A stretch of 63,023 nucleotides of DNA from Lachnospiraceae bacterium (GTDB taxonomy: Bacteria > Bacillota > Clostridia > Lachnospirales > Lachnospiraceae): positions 1 to 63,023 of the forward strand of contig JAILPE010000103.1 of the NCBI GenBank assembly GCA_024699645.1, read 5' to 3'. Below the pieces are notes generated by a model. It did no database searches and was not told the origin of the DNA. It saw only the letters and a list, made by a program, of their open reading frames with translations. A program made the translations under genes and the position numbers. Each line of letters begins with the position of its first letter. The first letter of the stretch is position 1. Shown here one piece after another: positions 1 through 8,396 of this stretch.

Positions 1-70
1 CCGAAGTACCAGGTTTGTTAATGCCTCAGCGCCTCATTTTTTATTGCCCTTTGGCGCGTCAGCGAATGCT

Positions 71-99
71 ATTATATCACCCGCTTTTTGGTGTGTCAA
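71..99 (-). promoter_or_regulatory. Sigma-A promoter reading out of the left edge
   Basis: On the minus strand TTGACA and TATAAT are both perfect and separated by 17 bases. Transcription would start near position 64 and run off the left end of the window, so the gene it serves is not visible. The short transcript segment seen holds no long frame. Confidence 0.75.
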
Positions 100-140
100 C
101 AACAAATTGTGTTTTTTTTGTATAAATTTTTTACATAAAG

Positions 141-165
141 AAAAGCCGCTATTTAAGCGGCTTTT
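141..165 (-). terminator. Terminator of the chemoreceptor gene
   Basis: A 10-bp perfect stem (AAAGCCGCT type arms) with a short AT loop lies 23 bases after the stop codon of the chemoreceptor. The arms themselves end in a T run on the minus strand, as in a rho-independent terminator. Confidence 0.75.
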
Positions 166-187
166 CATCGATTTACCTGTCTAAATT

Positions 188-1894
188 TTATAATTTGTAT
201 TCAGAAATGTTCTCATTTAGGCTTCTTGCTTTTTCATTATTATTCACTGCCTTTTCTGTCAGATCATTCATATTACCTTCAAGTACTGCACTTCCATCGG
301 CAACAGAATCTATCTTGTTTGAACTTTCTTCTACCACCGTATTTATAGAATCTGCCCTATCTCTTATTACGTCTATACTGCTGTTTACCTTCGAAAGGTT
401 ATTATTGATCTCTTTGAGCGCATTAGACATTTCTGCCATATTTGCACTGTATTCGGCACCCATCCTTGTAAACTCTCCGTAATCCGGAAGAACATCATCG
501 TTAAGGAACCCTGTCGTTGTATTCACGTTTTCGATCAGCTCCTCAACTGATATGATCACCTGCTCGTTTGTCTGGCGTATCAATTCAACCAGATCGGTGA
601 TCTGGCTGCTCAGATCCTGAACATCACCCGCAATTATCGCAAATCCTCGTCCTGCTTCTCCTGCTCTTGCAGCCTCTATACTTGCATTGAGTGAAAGCAT
701 CTTTGTCGTACTTGACACTTTAAGTATCTTGTCTGCAAGCTCTTCTATTTCATGGACGGCCTGACACTTGGATGCTGCTTCTTCAAGTCTTTCCTTAAGA
801 CTTGCTGCCATTTGTGTGGCATTTTCAGCCTTTTTTGTCATTCTCTTTTCTATTTCACTCGCATCCTCACTTATCTTTTCTGCGTTTTGTCCTTTATTCT
901 TGGCATTCTCAAATGCACTTTCAACGAGCGCGCGTGAATCGTTTATTCCGTCAAGTATTACCGAAGTATCACTTGTGGTATTCTTCATACTGTCACTCAA
1001 CTTGTTAAGATCTGATGCAATATTGCTCAAGCTGTTTCGGCATTCCTCAACAAGGCTCTCCATCGCTTCACTGTTTTCTGCGACCACATCTGATGTTCCC
1101 GCAGCATTCTTCATCTGTTCCCTTATACGTTCGATGAACGAATTGAATTCTCCGGCTATCGTTTCCAATTCATCGCCGCTGTTAATGGTCACCTTCTTCG
1201 TCAGATCCGCTTCAAGCCCGTTAAGCTCGTGTACTTTTCCGTAAAGAACCTTTAGATTCCTGCCGAGTTTTATTCCTATCAATAACGAAATAACTACAAA
1301 AATAACGCAGAATATAGCGATCAGGGTTATTAACAATCCGGCTACTACAGAAATATCATGTTCCATTTCGCCTAAAGAGACGTCAACTCCGACCATTCCC
1401 GCAACCTGACCTTTAGAATCTAAGATCGGTGCATAGCCCGAGAGGAAAACACCCCATTCATCGACGGTCATCTCTTCATCCCATGCGGGAGTTCCTCCGT
1501 AAACGGTATCGAAAACATCAAGCCAATCGTATTCCTCGTTAATCTCGCCCGGCTCATCGGGATCGGTATCAACAACAAACACCGACTTTTGTGGTGCCGT
1601 CTGTCTCATGGTATAGATATACTCAACAACTTCACTGTCACGGTATTTTAAAAGAGTATTATAGACTTCCGTAAACTGGGGATCTTCGGTGGATTCGATC
1701 GTCGAAAATTTATCGCCGTCAATCTCTGATGCCGCAATCTCCGCAATATGAAGTGCCTCTGCACGAATTTGTTCAACCAGCTCCTTGCTGATCCTTTGAT
1801 AAGCAACAACTCCAAAAACACAAAACAGCACAATACTTGATATAGAAATAACCAGTGTGATCTTTGTTCTGAGGCTTAATCTTCTTGTCTTCAT
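188..1894 (-). CDS. Methyl-accepting chemotaxis protein
   Basis: Transmembrane chemoreceptor that passes a ligand signal to CheA/CheW. Membrane segments are visible at about residues 13-32 and 184-208; the roughly 150-residue extracytoplasmic part between them looks like a CACHE-type sensor (acidic, with DTDPDEPGE near 110). A HAMP region follows at about 210-260 and then a long helical signalling domain. The usual hairpin tip is recognisable as MLSLNASIEAARAGEAGRGFA near residue 400. GGGAGA lies 7 bases before the ATG. It is a single-gene unit with its own promoter and terminator; no other chemotaxis gene is near. The ligand cannot be read from sequence. Confidence 0.93.
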   Translation of the reverse strand: MKTRRLSLRTKITLVISISSIVLFCVFGVVAYQRISKELVEQIRAEALHIAEIAASEIDGDKFSTIESTEDPQFTEVYNTLLKYRDSEVVEYIYTMRQTAPQKSVFVVDTDPDEPGEINEEYDWLDVFDTVYGGTPAWDEEMTVDEWGVFLSGYAPILDSKGQVAGMVGVDVSLGEMEHDISVVAGLLITLIAIFCVIFVVISLLIGIKLGRNLKVLYGKVHELNGLEADLTKKVTINSGDELETIAGEFNSFIERIREQMKNAAGTSDVVAENSEAMESLVEECRNSLSNIASDLNKLSDSMKNTTSDTSVILDGINDSRALVESAFENAKNKGQNAEKISEDASEIEKRMTKKAENATQMAASLKERLEEAASKCQAVHEIEELADKILKVSSTTKMLSLNASIEAARAGEAGRGFAIIAGDVQDLSSQITDLVELIRQTNEQVIISVEELIENVNTTTGFLNDDVLPDYGEFTRMGAEYSANMAEMSNALKEINNNLSKVNSSIDVIRDRADSINTVVEESSNKIDSVADGSAVLEGNMNDLTEKAVNNNEKARSLNENISEYKL

Positions 1895-1985
1895 ATTGTT
1901 CTCCCTCGTTGATATCAGCTTTCGTTTTTATGTTTATTTACATTTATTACAGCAACTACAATTTTGTATATGTTTGCTTGTGGAT

Positions 1986-2014
1986 ATTATATTCTATATA
2001 TCACAGTTTAGCAA
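1986..2014 (-). promoter_or_regulatory. Candidate promoter of the chemoreceptor gene
   Basis: TTGCTA and TATAAT with a 17-base spacer on the minus strand, about 90 bases before the start codon. A sigma-D type promoter was looked for and no element with correct spacing was found. The rest of the 1895-2298 gap holds the repeat, terminator and inverted repeat listed next. Confidence 0.6.
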
Positions 2015-2111
2015 TCGTTTTTTATTATTTATTGCTATCTTTTTTTTCGTAAGCCGTTTTGAAAGGTGTCAGTTGCCCCGAAGCTCATTCCAAATCTCGC
2101 GACAGATGCAC

Positions 2112-2173
2112 AAATCATGTGCCAAGTCTCACGATCGAGTCCCGAATCACGCGTCAAGTCTCGCGATTGAGAC
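2112..2173. repeat. Two imperfect 30-bp direct repeats, period 32
   Basis: Copies begin at 2112 and 2144 and share the core CAAGTCTCxCGAT. The second copy forms a perfect 7-bp dyad (AAGTCTC / GAGACTT) around GCGATT. A third, more decayed copy may begin near 2085. No coding frame explains it. Confidence 0.65.
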
Positions 2174-2185
2174 TTGAACTCATGC

Positions 2186-2206
2186 AAAAAAAGCCCCTGA
2201 TGAGGC
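2186..2206 (-). terminator. Terminator of nrdD
   Basis: On the minus strand a GC stem (GCCTC / GGGGC with loop ATCA) is followed directly by seven T. It lies about 95 bases after the nrdD stop, beyond a longer inverted repeat. Confidence 0.7.
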
Positions 2207-2246
2207 GACCCCCAAAAGTTAGATTGTTGTCTGACTTTTGGGGGTC
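2207..2246. repeat. Long inverted repeat with CCCCCAAAAGT arms
   Basis: Arms of 13 perfect bases (2207-2219 and 2234-2246), extendable to about 17 with one wobble, enclose a very short loop. It may be part of the nrdD terminator. The arm sequence (CCCCCAAAAGTTAGA) also resembles the terminal inverted repeats of IS3-family elements, so it could be a collapsed element with no interior. Confidence 0.65.
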
Positions 2247-2298
2247 GATACATTATGGACTCTTTTAATATATAACTAATTTTTCCGAATGCTACCGA

Positions 2299-4692
2299 TC
2301 AAATCTCTGCATAACGTTTAATATTGGACGCATTCGCATACTTTGTTTTTTTGCCGTTCTGCATTACAACAAGTGTAGGTGCACTCATTATCCCGAATTC
2401 TTTGGCCATCTCCGGATTTTCTTCCGCATCGATCACCTTATAATCCAAGCCGTCAAGGTACTGTTTTGCAAGCTTGCAGTTAGGGCAAGTCTTCGTTGTA
2501 AAGAGGTAAAGACCGTCTCCTACAAGAGATGAAATCTCTTTGTCAAACGAATCTTCTTTAGCCTCACTCTCCGTATTTACAGCATCAAAAGCAGATTCCA
2601 TTTCATAACGGTTATACTTCATCGGATTGTATGTGGTACGATTCTTGTATTCCTGAGTCTTTCCGATATTCCAGTTCTTAACCGGTCTGTAGTAACCCGT
2701 AATTCTCGAGTATACCTCTGCCTCGCCACCGCAGATGGGGCATACCTTCTGTTCGCCGTCAAGGTATCCGTGTTTTGCACAGATCGAGTATGTAGGTGAA
2801 ATCGTATAATACGGAAGCTTATAATTGGTTGCGATCGTACGAACAAGTTTTGCTGCCGATTCCCATGTAGGCATCTTTTCACCAAGGAAAGCATGGAATA
2901 CGGTTCCCGAAGTATACAGTGTCTGAAGTCTGTCCTGAATGTCAAGCGCAGCAAATATATCTTCTGTAAAATCAACCGGCAAATGACTCGAGTTTGTATA
3001 GTAAGGAGCATCACCCTTTGCACCGGCTGTTCTTATATCAGGCCAACGCGAGCGATCATGCTTTGCAAGTCTGTAGCTTGTTGACTCTGCGGGAGTAGCC
3101 TCGAGGTTATAAAGATCTCCGTACTCTTCCTGGTAGTCAGAAAGTCTCTCACGCATATGATTAAGAACATCGATCGTAAAGTCCTGAGTTCTCTTGTCTG
3201 TCATGTCGCAACCAAGCCACTTTGCATTAAGACCAACCTCATTCATTCCGACAAGTCCGATCGTCGAGAAATGATTGTTGAATGTACCAAGGTATCTCTT
3301 TGTATAAGGATAAAGACCCTCATTAAGAAGCTTTGTGATTATCTCACGCTTAACCTTAAGTGATCTTGCGGCGATATCCATCATGTGGTCAAGACGCTTA
3401 TAGAATTCGTCCACATTTGCCGAAAGATAAGCGATTCTCGGCATATTGATCGTTACGACGCCGACAGAACCTGTTGACTCACCCGATCCGAAGAATCCGC
3501 CTGACTTTTTACGAAGCTCACGAAGATCAAGACGGAGACGGCAGCACATCGAACGTACATCCGAAGGCTCCATATCACTGTTGATATAGTTCGAGAAGTA
3601 AGGTGTGCCGTACTTAGCCGTCATCTCAAAGAGAAGTCTGTTGTTTTCCGTATCTGACCAGTCAAAATCACGCGTGATGGAATATGTAGGAATAGGATAC
3701 TGGAATCCACGTCCGTTGGCATCACCCTCGATCATGATCTCAAGGAATGCCTTGTTGACCATATCCATCTCTTTCTTACAATCTTTGTAACAGAAATCAA
3801 CCTCTTCTCCGCCTATAACGCAGGGAAGATTTGCAAGGTCGTTGGGAACAGTCCAATCAAGTGTGACATTTGAGAAAGGAGCCTGAGTTCCCCAACGGCT
3901 GGGAGTATTTACACCGTAAACAAAGCACTGGATGCACTGTTTAACATCATGATAACTTAAATTGTCGATCTTAACGAAAGGAGCGAGATATGTATCGAAG
4001 GACGAAAATGCCTGAGCACCGGCCCACTCGTTCTGCATGATCCCGAGGAAATTAACCATCTGATTACACAGAGTAGAGAGATGTTTTGCAGGTGAAGAAG
4101 TGATCTTGCCGGGGATTCCGCCGAGGCCCTCTTTAATAAGCTGCTTGAGCGACCAACCTGCACAATAACCTGTAAGCATTGAAAGATCGTGAATATGTAT
4201 ATCCGAATTCTTATGAGCATTAGCTATCTCGTCATCATATATCTCGGAAAGCCAATAGTTTGCGGTTATAGAACCCGAATTATGAAGAATAAGTCCACCG
4301 ACCGAATACGTAACGGTAGAATTCTCCTTTACACGCCAGTCTTCTTCCTTAACATAGCTGTTAACGAGCTCCTTGTAGTCAAGGATCGTAGACTTCATGT
4401 TTCTGATCTTTTCTCTATTCTTGCGGTAAAGGATGTATGCCTTTGCCACTTCATTATATCCTGTCTGATTAAGGACTTCCTCAACACAATCCTGGATCGC
4501 TTCAACGCTTACGGTCCCGTTCTCGATCCTTGTCTGGAACATTGATGTAACCCTTAATGCCAAAAGATTGATAATATCATCATTATAAAGTTTTTCTGTA
4601 GCGTTGAATGCTTTTTTGATCGCATTGGAGATCTTATCCAGATTAAATTCTGCTATCTCCCCATCTCTCTTAGTAACTGTAAAGCTATTCAT
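2299..4692 (-). CDS. nrdD: Anaerobic ribonucleoside-triphosphate reductase with fused thioredoxin-like tail
   Basis: Class III reductase making dNTPs from NTPs in the absence of oxygen by a glycyl radical. An N-terminal ATP-cone (residues about 3-90) is followed by the reductase barrel. Zinc-site cysteines are seen at about 638, 651 and 654 (CPICGG) and the glycyl radical loop is RITGYY with Gly about 666. Unusually, a further ~65 residues carry a thioredoxin/glutaredoxin fold with CPNC at about 736 and a cis-Pro motif SAPT. Family members are usually about 700-720 residues, so the tail explains the 797. The activase gene nrdG is not beside it. The fused domain may supply reducing equivalents, which is inference. 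Confidence 0.95.
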   Translation of the reverse strand: MNSFTVTKRDGEIAEFNLDKISNAIKKAFNATEKLYNDDIINLLALRVTSMFQTRIENGTVSVEAIQDCVEEVLNQTGYNEVAKAYILYRKNREKIRNMKSTILDYKELVNSYVKEEDWRVKENSTVTYSVGGLILHNSGSITANYWLSEIYDDEIANAHKNSDIHIHDLSMLTGYCAGWSLKQLIKEGLGGIPGKITSSPAKHLSTLCNQMVNFLGIMQNEWAGAQAFSSFDTYLAPFVKIDNLSYHDVKQCIQCFVYGVNTPSRWGTQAPFSNVTLDWTVPNDLANLPCVIGGEEVDFCYKDCKKEMDMVNKAFLEIMIEGDANGRGFQYPIPTYSITRDFDWSDTENNRLLFEMTAKYGTPYFSNYINSDMEPSDVRSMCCRLRLDLRELRKKSGGFFGSGESTGSVGVVTINMPRIAYLSANVDEFYKRLDHMMDIAARSLKVKREIITKLLNEGLYPYTKRYLGTFNNHFSTIGLVGMNEVGLNAKWLGCDMTDKRTQDFTIDVLNHMRERLSDYQEEYGDLYNLEATPAESTSYRLAKHDRSRWPDIRTAGAKGDAPYYTNSSHLPVDFTEDIFAALDIQDRLQTLYTSGTVFHAFLGEKMPTWESAAKLVRTIATNYKLPYYTISPTYSICAKHGYLDGEQKVCPICGGEAEVYSRITGYYRPVKNWNIGKTQEYKNRTTYNPMKYNRYEMESAFDAVNTESEAKEDSFDKEISSLVGDGLYLFTTKTCPNCKLAKQYLDGLDYKVIDAEENPEMAKEFGIMSAPTLVVMQNGKKTKYANASNIKRYAEI

Positions 4693-4726
4693 TATACCTC
4701 TCCTCTCCTATCAGGCTTATATACTG

Positions 4727-4755
4727 AGTTTATCAAATGCCATACGCAGTGTCAA
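4727..4755 (-). promoter_or_regulatory. nrdD promoter
   Basis: Perfect TTGACA, 17-base spacer and TAAACT on the minus strand, about 35 bases before the nrdD start. Confidence 0.75.
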
Positions 4756-4764
4756 TACAAAAAA

Positions 4765-4812
4765 GCACAAAATATATGTAATCAAAAAACAGGTCTACAC
4801 AATATATTGTGG
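4765..4812 (-). promoter_or_regulatory. NrdR box pair upstream of nrdD
   Basis: Positions 4797-4812 read ACACAATATATTGTGG, 15 of 16 bases of the known NrdR box consensus (ACACWATATATWGTGT). A degenerate second copy at 4765-4780 (GCACAAAATATATGTA) sits 32 bases away centre to centre, the spacing typical of NrdR box pairs. The pair lies just upstream of the -35 element. The first box is itself inside a longer dyad (CAGGTC ... GACCTG). Confidence 0.75.
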
Positions 4813-4940
4813 TGACCTGTTTACTGATCATATGTATATTTTTGTCCTCAAAAAGCCTGTTATTAAAGGGTTTTCATAACTTTTTACCTAACACCGATCA
4901 TACAGATTGATAATTTTGATGTCGGATTTTGTCCGCCATG

Positions 4941-4964
4941 GACAGATTTTGATCAAAATCTGTC
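4941..4964. repeat. 24-bp perfect palindrome centred on a stop codon
   Basis: A perfect dyad centred on TGATCA; the TGA is the stop codon of the TPR lipoprotein. There is no T run after it, so it is not a standard terminator; it may protect the mRNA 3' end or bind a protein. Confidence 0.7.
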
Positions 4965-5891
4965 TTCCAAAAATGCCTTTTCTTTGATAGCTTTTTCATC
5001 ATCCTTGCAATGATTGAGATAAACACCGAGAAGACGTATGGCCACGTCGTTTTGATGCATTCTTTCCGCTATAACGATCCTGTAGCGCAGCTTTTGCTCA
5101 TACGTAAGCCCCTTGTCTCCGGCAAGGGTGATAAACTCCTGAGCCGCGGCATAATAATCCTGTGGTTTTTTTTCGTATTCGTCATATCCGGAAACTTCGG
5201 CAGCATCCAGGATTGCGCCTATAACAGCCGGGAAATTGTCTATATGCGCCGATCTGCCTCTCATATAAATGATCATATTATCCGCTGCCGCCAGCATTCC
5301 CTTATAATCACCGCCGGCACGGTAGCTGTTCACAAGGGCAACATATTCGTCACCGGCATAGATCGAGAGATTGATTATATCGGTCAGTGCCTTTCTGTAA
5401 GCAGCCTCGTATTTCAGATTATCCTTATAGAGCTCAACGTATATTTCGGCGCTTTTGAGCTGATACTTTTCCTTTTCGTCGGTATTCCTCGCAAGAAATA
5501 TAAGCTGATCGGATACATATCCGGCATTTACCGGACTTCCTTCCTCAATATAAAGATCGATCAATATCGACCCGAGGTCGTAGATCCGGTCGACATCTTT
5601 CTCATTTTGAGGACCGTCGAGTACCGAACCCTCGTATATCGGATAGAGCACATCGATCGCTTCTCTTGTTTTTCCGAGCATTGCAAGGTTAAATCCCTGT
5701 CCGATCTTGACGTCCACATCATCCGGGTTTTCATCGGCCGCTTTTTCAAACGCTTCCATAGCCAATTCATACTCACCCTTGGCATAAAGCTCTGCTGCAC
5801 TTTCGAACGATCCGGACGTACAGCCTGTCAAAAAGAGCGCAAAAAAGAGCACCTGCGATATGATTTTCCGCATTATGCCCTTTTTGTACAT
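4953..5891 (-). CDS. TPR-repeat lipoprotein
   Basis: Exported lipoprotein of unknown role. The lipobox FLTGC lies about 20 residues after the chosen ATG, and TPR-like helices follow (ELYAKGEYELAMEAFEKA and IGQGFNLAMLGKTREAIDVL). A GTG three codons upstream opens a slightly longer frame, but GAGGTG six bases before the ATG at 5891 supports that start. The frame ends inside a perfect palindrome. It follows the acyl-CoA synthetase's neighbourhood on the same strand, separated by a small GC hairpin. TPR lipoproteins usually act as scaffolds; the partner is not evident. Confidence 0.8.
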   Translation of the reverse strand: MYKKGIMRKIISQVLFFALFLTGCTSGSFESAAELYAKGEYELAMEAFEKAADENPDDVDVKIGQGFNLAMLGKTREAIDVLYPIYEGSVLDGPQNEKDVDRIYDLGSILIDLYIEEGSPVNAGYVSDQLIFLARNTDEKEKYQLKSAEIYVELYKDNLKYEAAYRKALTDIINLSIYAGDEYVALVNSYRAGGDYKGMLAAADNMIIYMRGRSAHIDNFPAVIGAILDAAEVSGYDEYEKKPQDYYAAAQEFITLAGDKGLTYEQKLRYRIVIAERMHQNDVAIRLLGVYLNHCKDDEKAIKEKAFLEDRF

Positions 5892-5933
5892 GGTTTTCAC
5901 CTCTCCCGTCTTATTTAACGCTTATATTCACGA

Positions 5934-5949
5934 GGGGGAATCTTCCCCC
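5934..5949 (-). terminator. GC hairpin after the acyl-CoA synthetase gene
   Basis: A perfect 7-bp inverted repeat (GGGGGAA / TTCCCCC) with a 2-base centre sits 8 bases after the synthetase stop. No T run follows on the minus strand, so termination is uncertain. Confidence 0.35.
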
Positions 5950-5956
5950 GCGCTTC

Positions 5957-7630
5957 TTATTTTTTTTCAGCCTTTTCGGCATCCTCATGTCTGATCTGTG
6001 CACGCTTTATCTTTCCGCCGAGTGTCTTGGGAAGCTCCTTAACGTACTCAATGATCCTGGGATACTTATATGGTGCCGTGTTATGCTTAACATGGTTCTG
6101 AAGTTCTTTTGTGAGCTCATCACTCGGTTCATAACCTTTGGCAAGGACTACCGTTGCTTTAACCACCTGACCTCTGATAGGATCGGGCGCTGCCGTTATG
6201 GCACATTCTACAACAGCGGGATGCGTTATAAGAGCACTTTCAACCTCAAACGGTCCGATACGGTATCCCGAGCACTTGATAACATCGTCGTGGCGGCCGA
6301 CAAACCAGAGATATCCGTCACTGTCACGCCAAGCCACATCCTTAAGATTATATGCTCCCGAACCGATCGCTTCCTTAGTGAGTTCCTCATTACGATAATA
6401 ACCTACAAAGAGTCCTACGGGATATTCTTTGTCAAGGCCTCTGACAGTGATCTCACCTTCCTGTCCGTCTTCGGCTTCATGACCTTCACTGTTCCATAAT
6501 CTTATGTCATAGATCGGAGAAGGTTTACCCATTGAACCTGCCTTGGGCTCAAACCAGGGGAAATTGGCTACAAGAACAGTTCCTTCGGTCTGACCGAAGC
6601 CCTCTGCTATCGTATGGCCCGTAAAAGAGCGCCATTTGTTAACTACCTCGGGATTGAGAGGCTCTCCAGCCGTACACCAGCGCTGAACACTCGACAGATC
6701 ATATGCGGCAACATCTTCCTGAAGCATGAATCTGTACATTGTGGGAGGTGCGCAAAACGTTGTGAGCTTATACGCCGATATCTTCTCGAGCAATTTTGTC
6801 GGAACGAATTTCTTCATATCATAACAGAATACCGTAGCTCCGCAGATCCATTGTCCGTAGATCTTACCCCATCCGAACTTAGCCCAGCCCGAATCGGAAA
6901 CGCTCATATGAAGCTTATTTTCCTGAACGCACTGCCAGTATCCCGCCGTAACGATATGTCCGAGAGGATGGATATAATTGTGGCATACCATCTTGGGCAT
7001 TCCGGTCGTTCCCGACGTAAAATATATCTGCATTATGTCATTGTTATGTGTTGCTTCGTCGCCGGTAGGACGTTCAAAAACTTCGCTCTGATCTCTCATT
7101 CCGTCGTGAAGATTGAGCCATCCTTTTCTGTGTCCGTTAGCAAGCATGATGTGCTTAACACTGGGAGATTTTGCACTTGCTTTTTCTATCTGCTCAACAA
7201 CGAAATCGTCATCAAGACCGATAAACATCTCTATATCTGCCGCCTGTGCCCTGTATACGAGGTCATGTTCCGTCAGCTGCAGTGTACCGGGGATAAGTAT
7301 TACACCAAGTTTGATCAGTGCAGTCGCACATATCCAGTATTCATAACGTCTCCTGAGGATCATCATTACGACGCTTCCTTTGTGGAGTCCGAGTGATTTA
7401 AAATAATTTGCGGCTTTATTTGAGAGTCTGCTCATATCCGCAAACGTAAATGTTCTTTCCTCTCCTTCGTCATCACACCAAACAAGAGCTCTGTTGTCAG
7501 GCTTTTCTTTGGCCCATCCGTCTACAATATCGAATCCGAAATTAAAGTTTTCCGGAATGTTTACTTTGTAATTTGCTTTAAAGTCTTCATATGAATCAAA
7601 TTTGATACGTGGTAAAAATTTCTCTAACAT
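5957..7630 (-). CDS. AMP-forming acyl-CoA synthetase
   Basis: Activates a carboxylic acid with ATP and CoA through an acyl-adenylate. The ATP-binding loop YFTSGTTGMPKM is at about residues 203-213, the hinge and A10 region (GYRIGPFEVESAL, then TLGGKIKR with the catalytic lysine) near 450-545. Length (557) and sequence fit the medium-chain acyl-CoA synthetase branch rather than the ~650-residue acetyl-CoA synthetase. It has no signal peptide. The XRE-cupin gene immediately upstream on the same strand is probably its regulator; this pairing suggests substrate-responsive control. The substrate acid cannot be decided from sequence. Confidence 0.9.
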   Translation of the reverse strand: MLEKFLPRIKFDSYEDFKANYKVNIPENFNFGFDIVDGWAKEKPDNRALVWCDDEGEERTFTFADMSRLSNKAANYFKSLGLHKGSVVMMILRRRYEYWICATALIKLGVILIPGTLQLTEHDLVYRAQAADIEMFIGLDDDFVVEQIEKASAKSPSVKHIMLANGHRKGWLNLHDGMRDQSEVFERPTGDEATHNNDIMQIYFTSGTTGMPKMVCHNYIHPLGHIVTAGYWQCVQENKLHMSVSDSGWAKFGWGKIYGQWICGATVFCYDMKKFVPTKLLEKISAYKLTTFCAPPTMYRFMLQEDVAAYDLSSVQRWCTAGEPLNPEVVNKWRSFTGHTIAEGFGQTEGTVLVANFPWFEPKAGSMGKPSPIYDIRLWNSEGHEAEDGQEGEITVRGLDKEYPVGLFVGYYRNEELTKEAIGSGAYNLKDVAWRDSDGYLWFVGRHDDVIKCSGYRIGPFEVESALITHPAVVECAITAAPDPIRGQVVKATVVLAKGYEPSDELTKELQNHVKHNTAPYKYPRIIEYVKELPKTLGGKIKRAQIRHEDAEKAEKK

Positions 7631-7752
7631 TTATTGTTTCCTCTCACTTTCCTGTAGTAAAAAGGCCGCAAGTCACCTATTGGCCGGTGTGTTCCTCGTA
7701 ACGCCCTGTAGGTCTGCGCCGGAGTAAAAGCACAGCTCCCTGGCCAGGGCTC

Positions 7753-8307
7753 TCACACCTCGCTTATCACCGTAAGGAAAGTCGAAGGTTTATCGCATCC
7801 ACACCTCTGTCCGTGAGGTATCGTCGGATTGAAATACACACTGTCGCCTGCTTCAAGAGTAAGATCCTTGTCACCGATAGTGACGATTATCGTTCCCTCG
7901 ATCACATAGTTAAACTCTTCACCGCCGTGTGATACAAGGTCTGCCCTCTTATCGGAGGGATCGATCGTAACAAGAAGGGGCTGCATGATCTTTTTGGGGA
8001 ACCGGAATGCCAGATCCTTGAAAATATATCCCGGGTATCTGTCGATATACTGTCCCTTTCCGGCACGGACGACATGATACTTCTCAAGTTTTGCGGATTC
8101 GCCCGTAAGTATCTCGGCAAAATCGACTCCGCACTTCTTTGAGATGTCATAGATAACGCTTATGGGAATGTTTTTTCCGGTCGTTTCATATTCGGCATAT
8201 ACATCTCTGTCTATTCCGAGCTCATCCGCAAATTCATCCCTGGTGTAACCGCATGCATCTCTGAGTCCGCTGATCCTCTGCGCAATTTCTTTGATCTCTT
8301 CATCCAT
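7753..8307 (-). CDS. XRE-cupin transcriptional regulator
   Basis: DNA-binding regulator: an XRE helix-turn-helix at about residues 5-62 (ISGLRDACGYTRDEFADELGI) is joined to a C-terminal cupin at about 105-184 (EEFNYVIEGTIIVTIGDKDLTL, then FNPTIPHGQRCG). Cupins in this family bind a small effector, so the protein probably senses a metabolite. It lies 122 bases upstream of the acyl-CoA synthetase on the same strand, with its own promoter, and is most likely the regulator of that gene. The intergenic part (7631-7752) contains a CCCTGGCCAGGG palindrome just after its stop. Confidence 0.88.
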   Translation of the reverse strand: MDEEIKEIAQRISGLRDACGYTRDEFADELGIDRDVYAEYETTGKNIPISVIYDISKKCGVDFAEILTGESAKLEKYHVVRAGKGQYIDRYPGYIFKDLAFRFPKKIMQPLLVTIDPSDKRADLVSHGGEEFNYVIEGTIIVTIGDKDLTLEAGDSVYFNPTIPHGQRCGCDKPSTFLTVISEV

Positions 8308-8367
8308 AATTCTTTGTTACCTCTGTTTCTTTCCCATAGCCTGTTACGGCAAGGGTCATCTTTCAGT

Positions 8368-8396
8368 AGTATAGCTCACGAAATATTTTTATTCAA
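8368..8396 (-). promoter_or_regulatory. Promoter of the XRE-cupin gene
   Basis: TTGAAT and TATACT with a 17-base spacer on the minus strand. The -35 element contains the TGA stop of the upstream DUF4015 gene, so the two transcription units abut with no spacer. Confidence 0.65.

Noticed and set aside
1895-2000. Sigma-D promoter for the chemoreceptor
   Set aside because: TAAA and GCTGATAT-like elements occur but at the wrong spacing; the sigma-A type promoter at 1986-2014 fits better.
2035-2268. Short frames on both strands over 2035-2268
   Set aside because: They run through the repeat, terminator and inverted repeat; no start signal and repetitive sequence.
5010-5918. 302-codon plus-strand frame opposite the TPR lipoprotein
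   Set aside because: Antisense shadow of a gene with a lipobox, TPR-like helices and a ribosome site.
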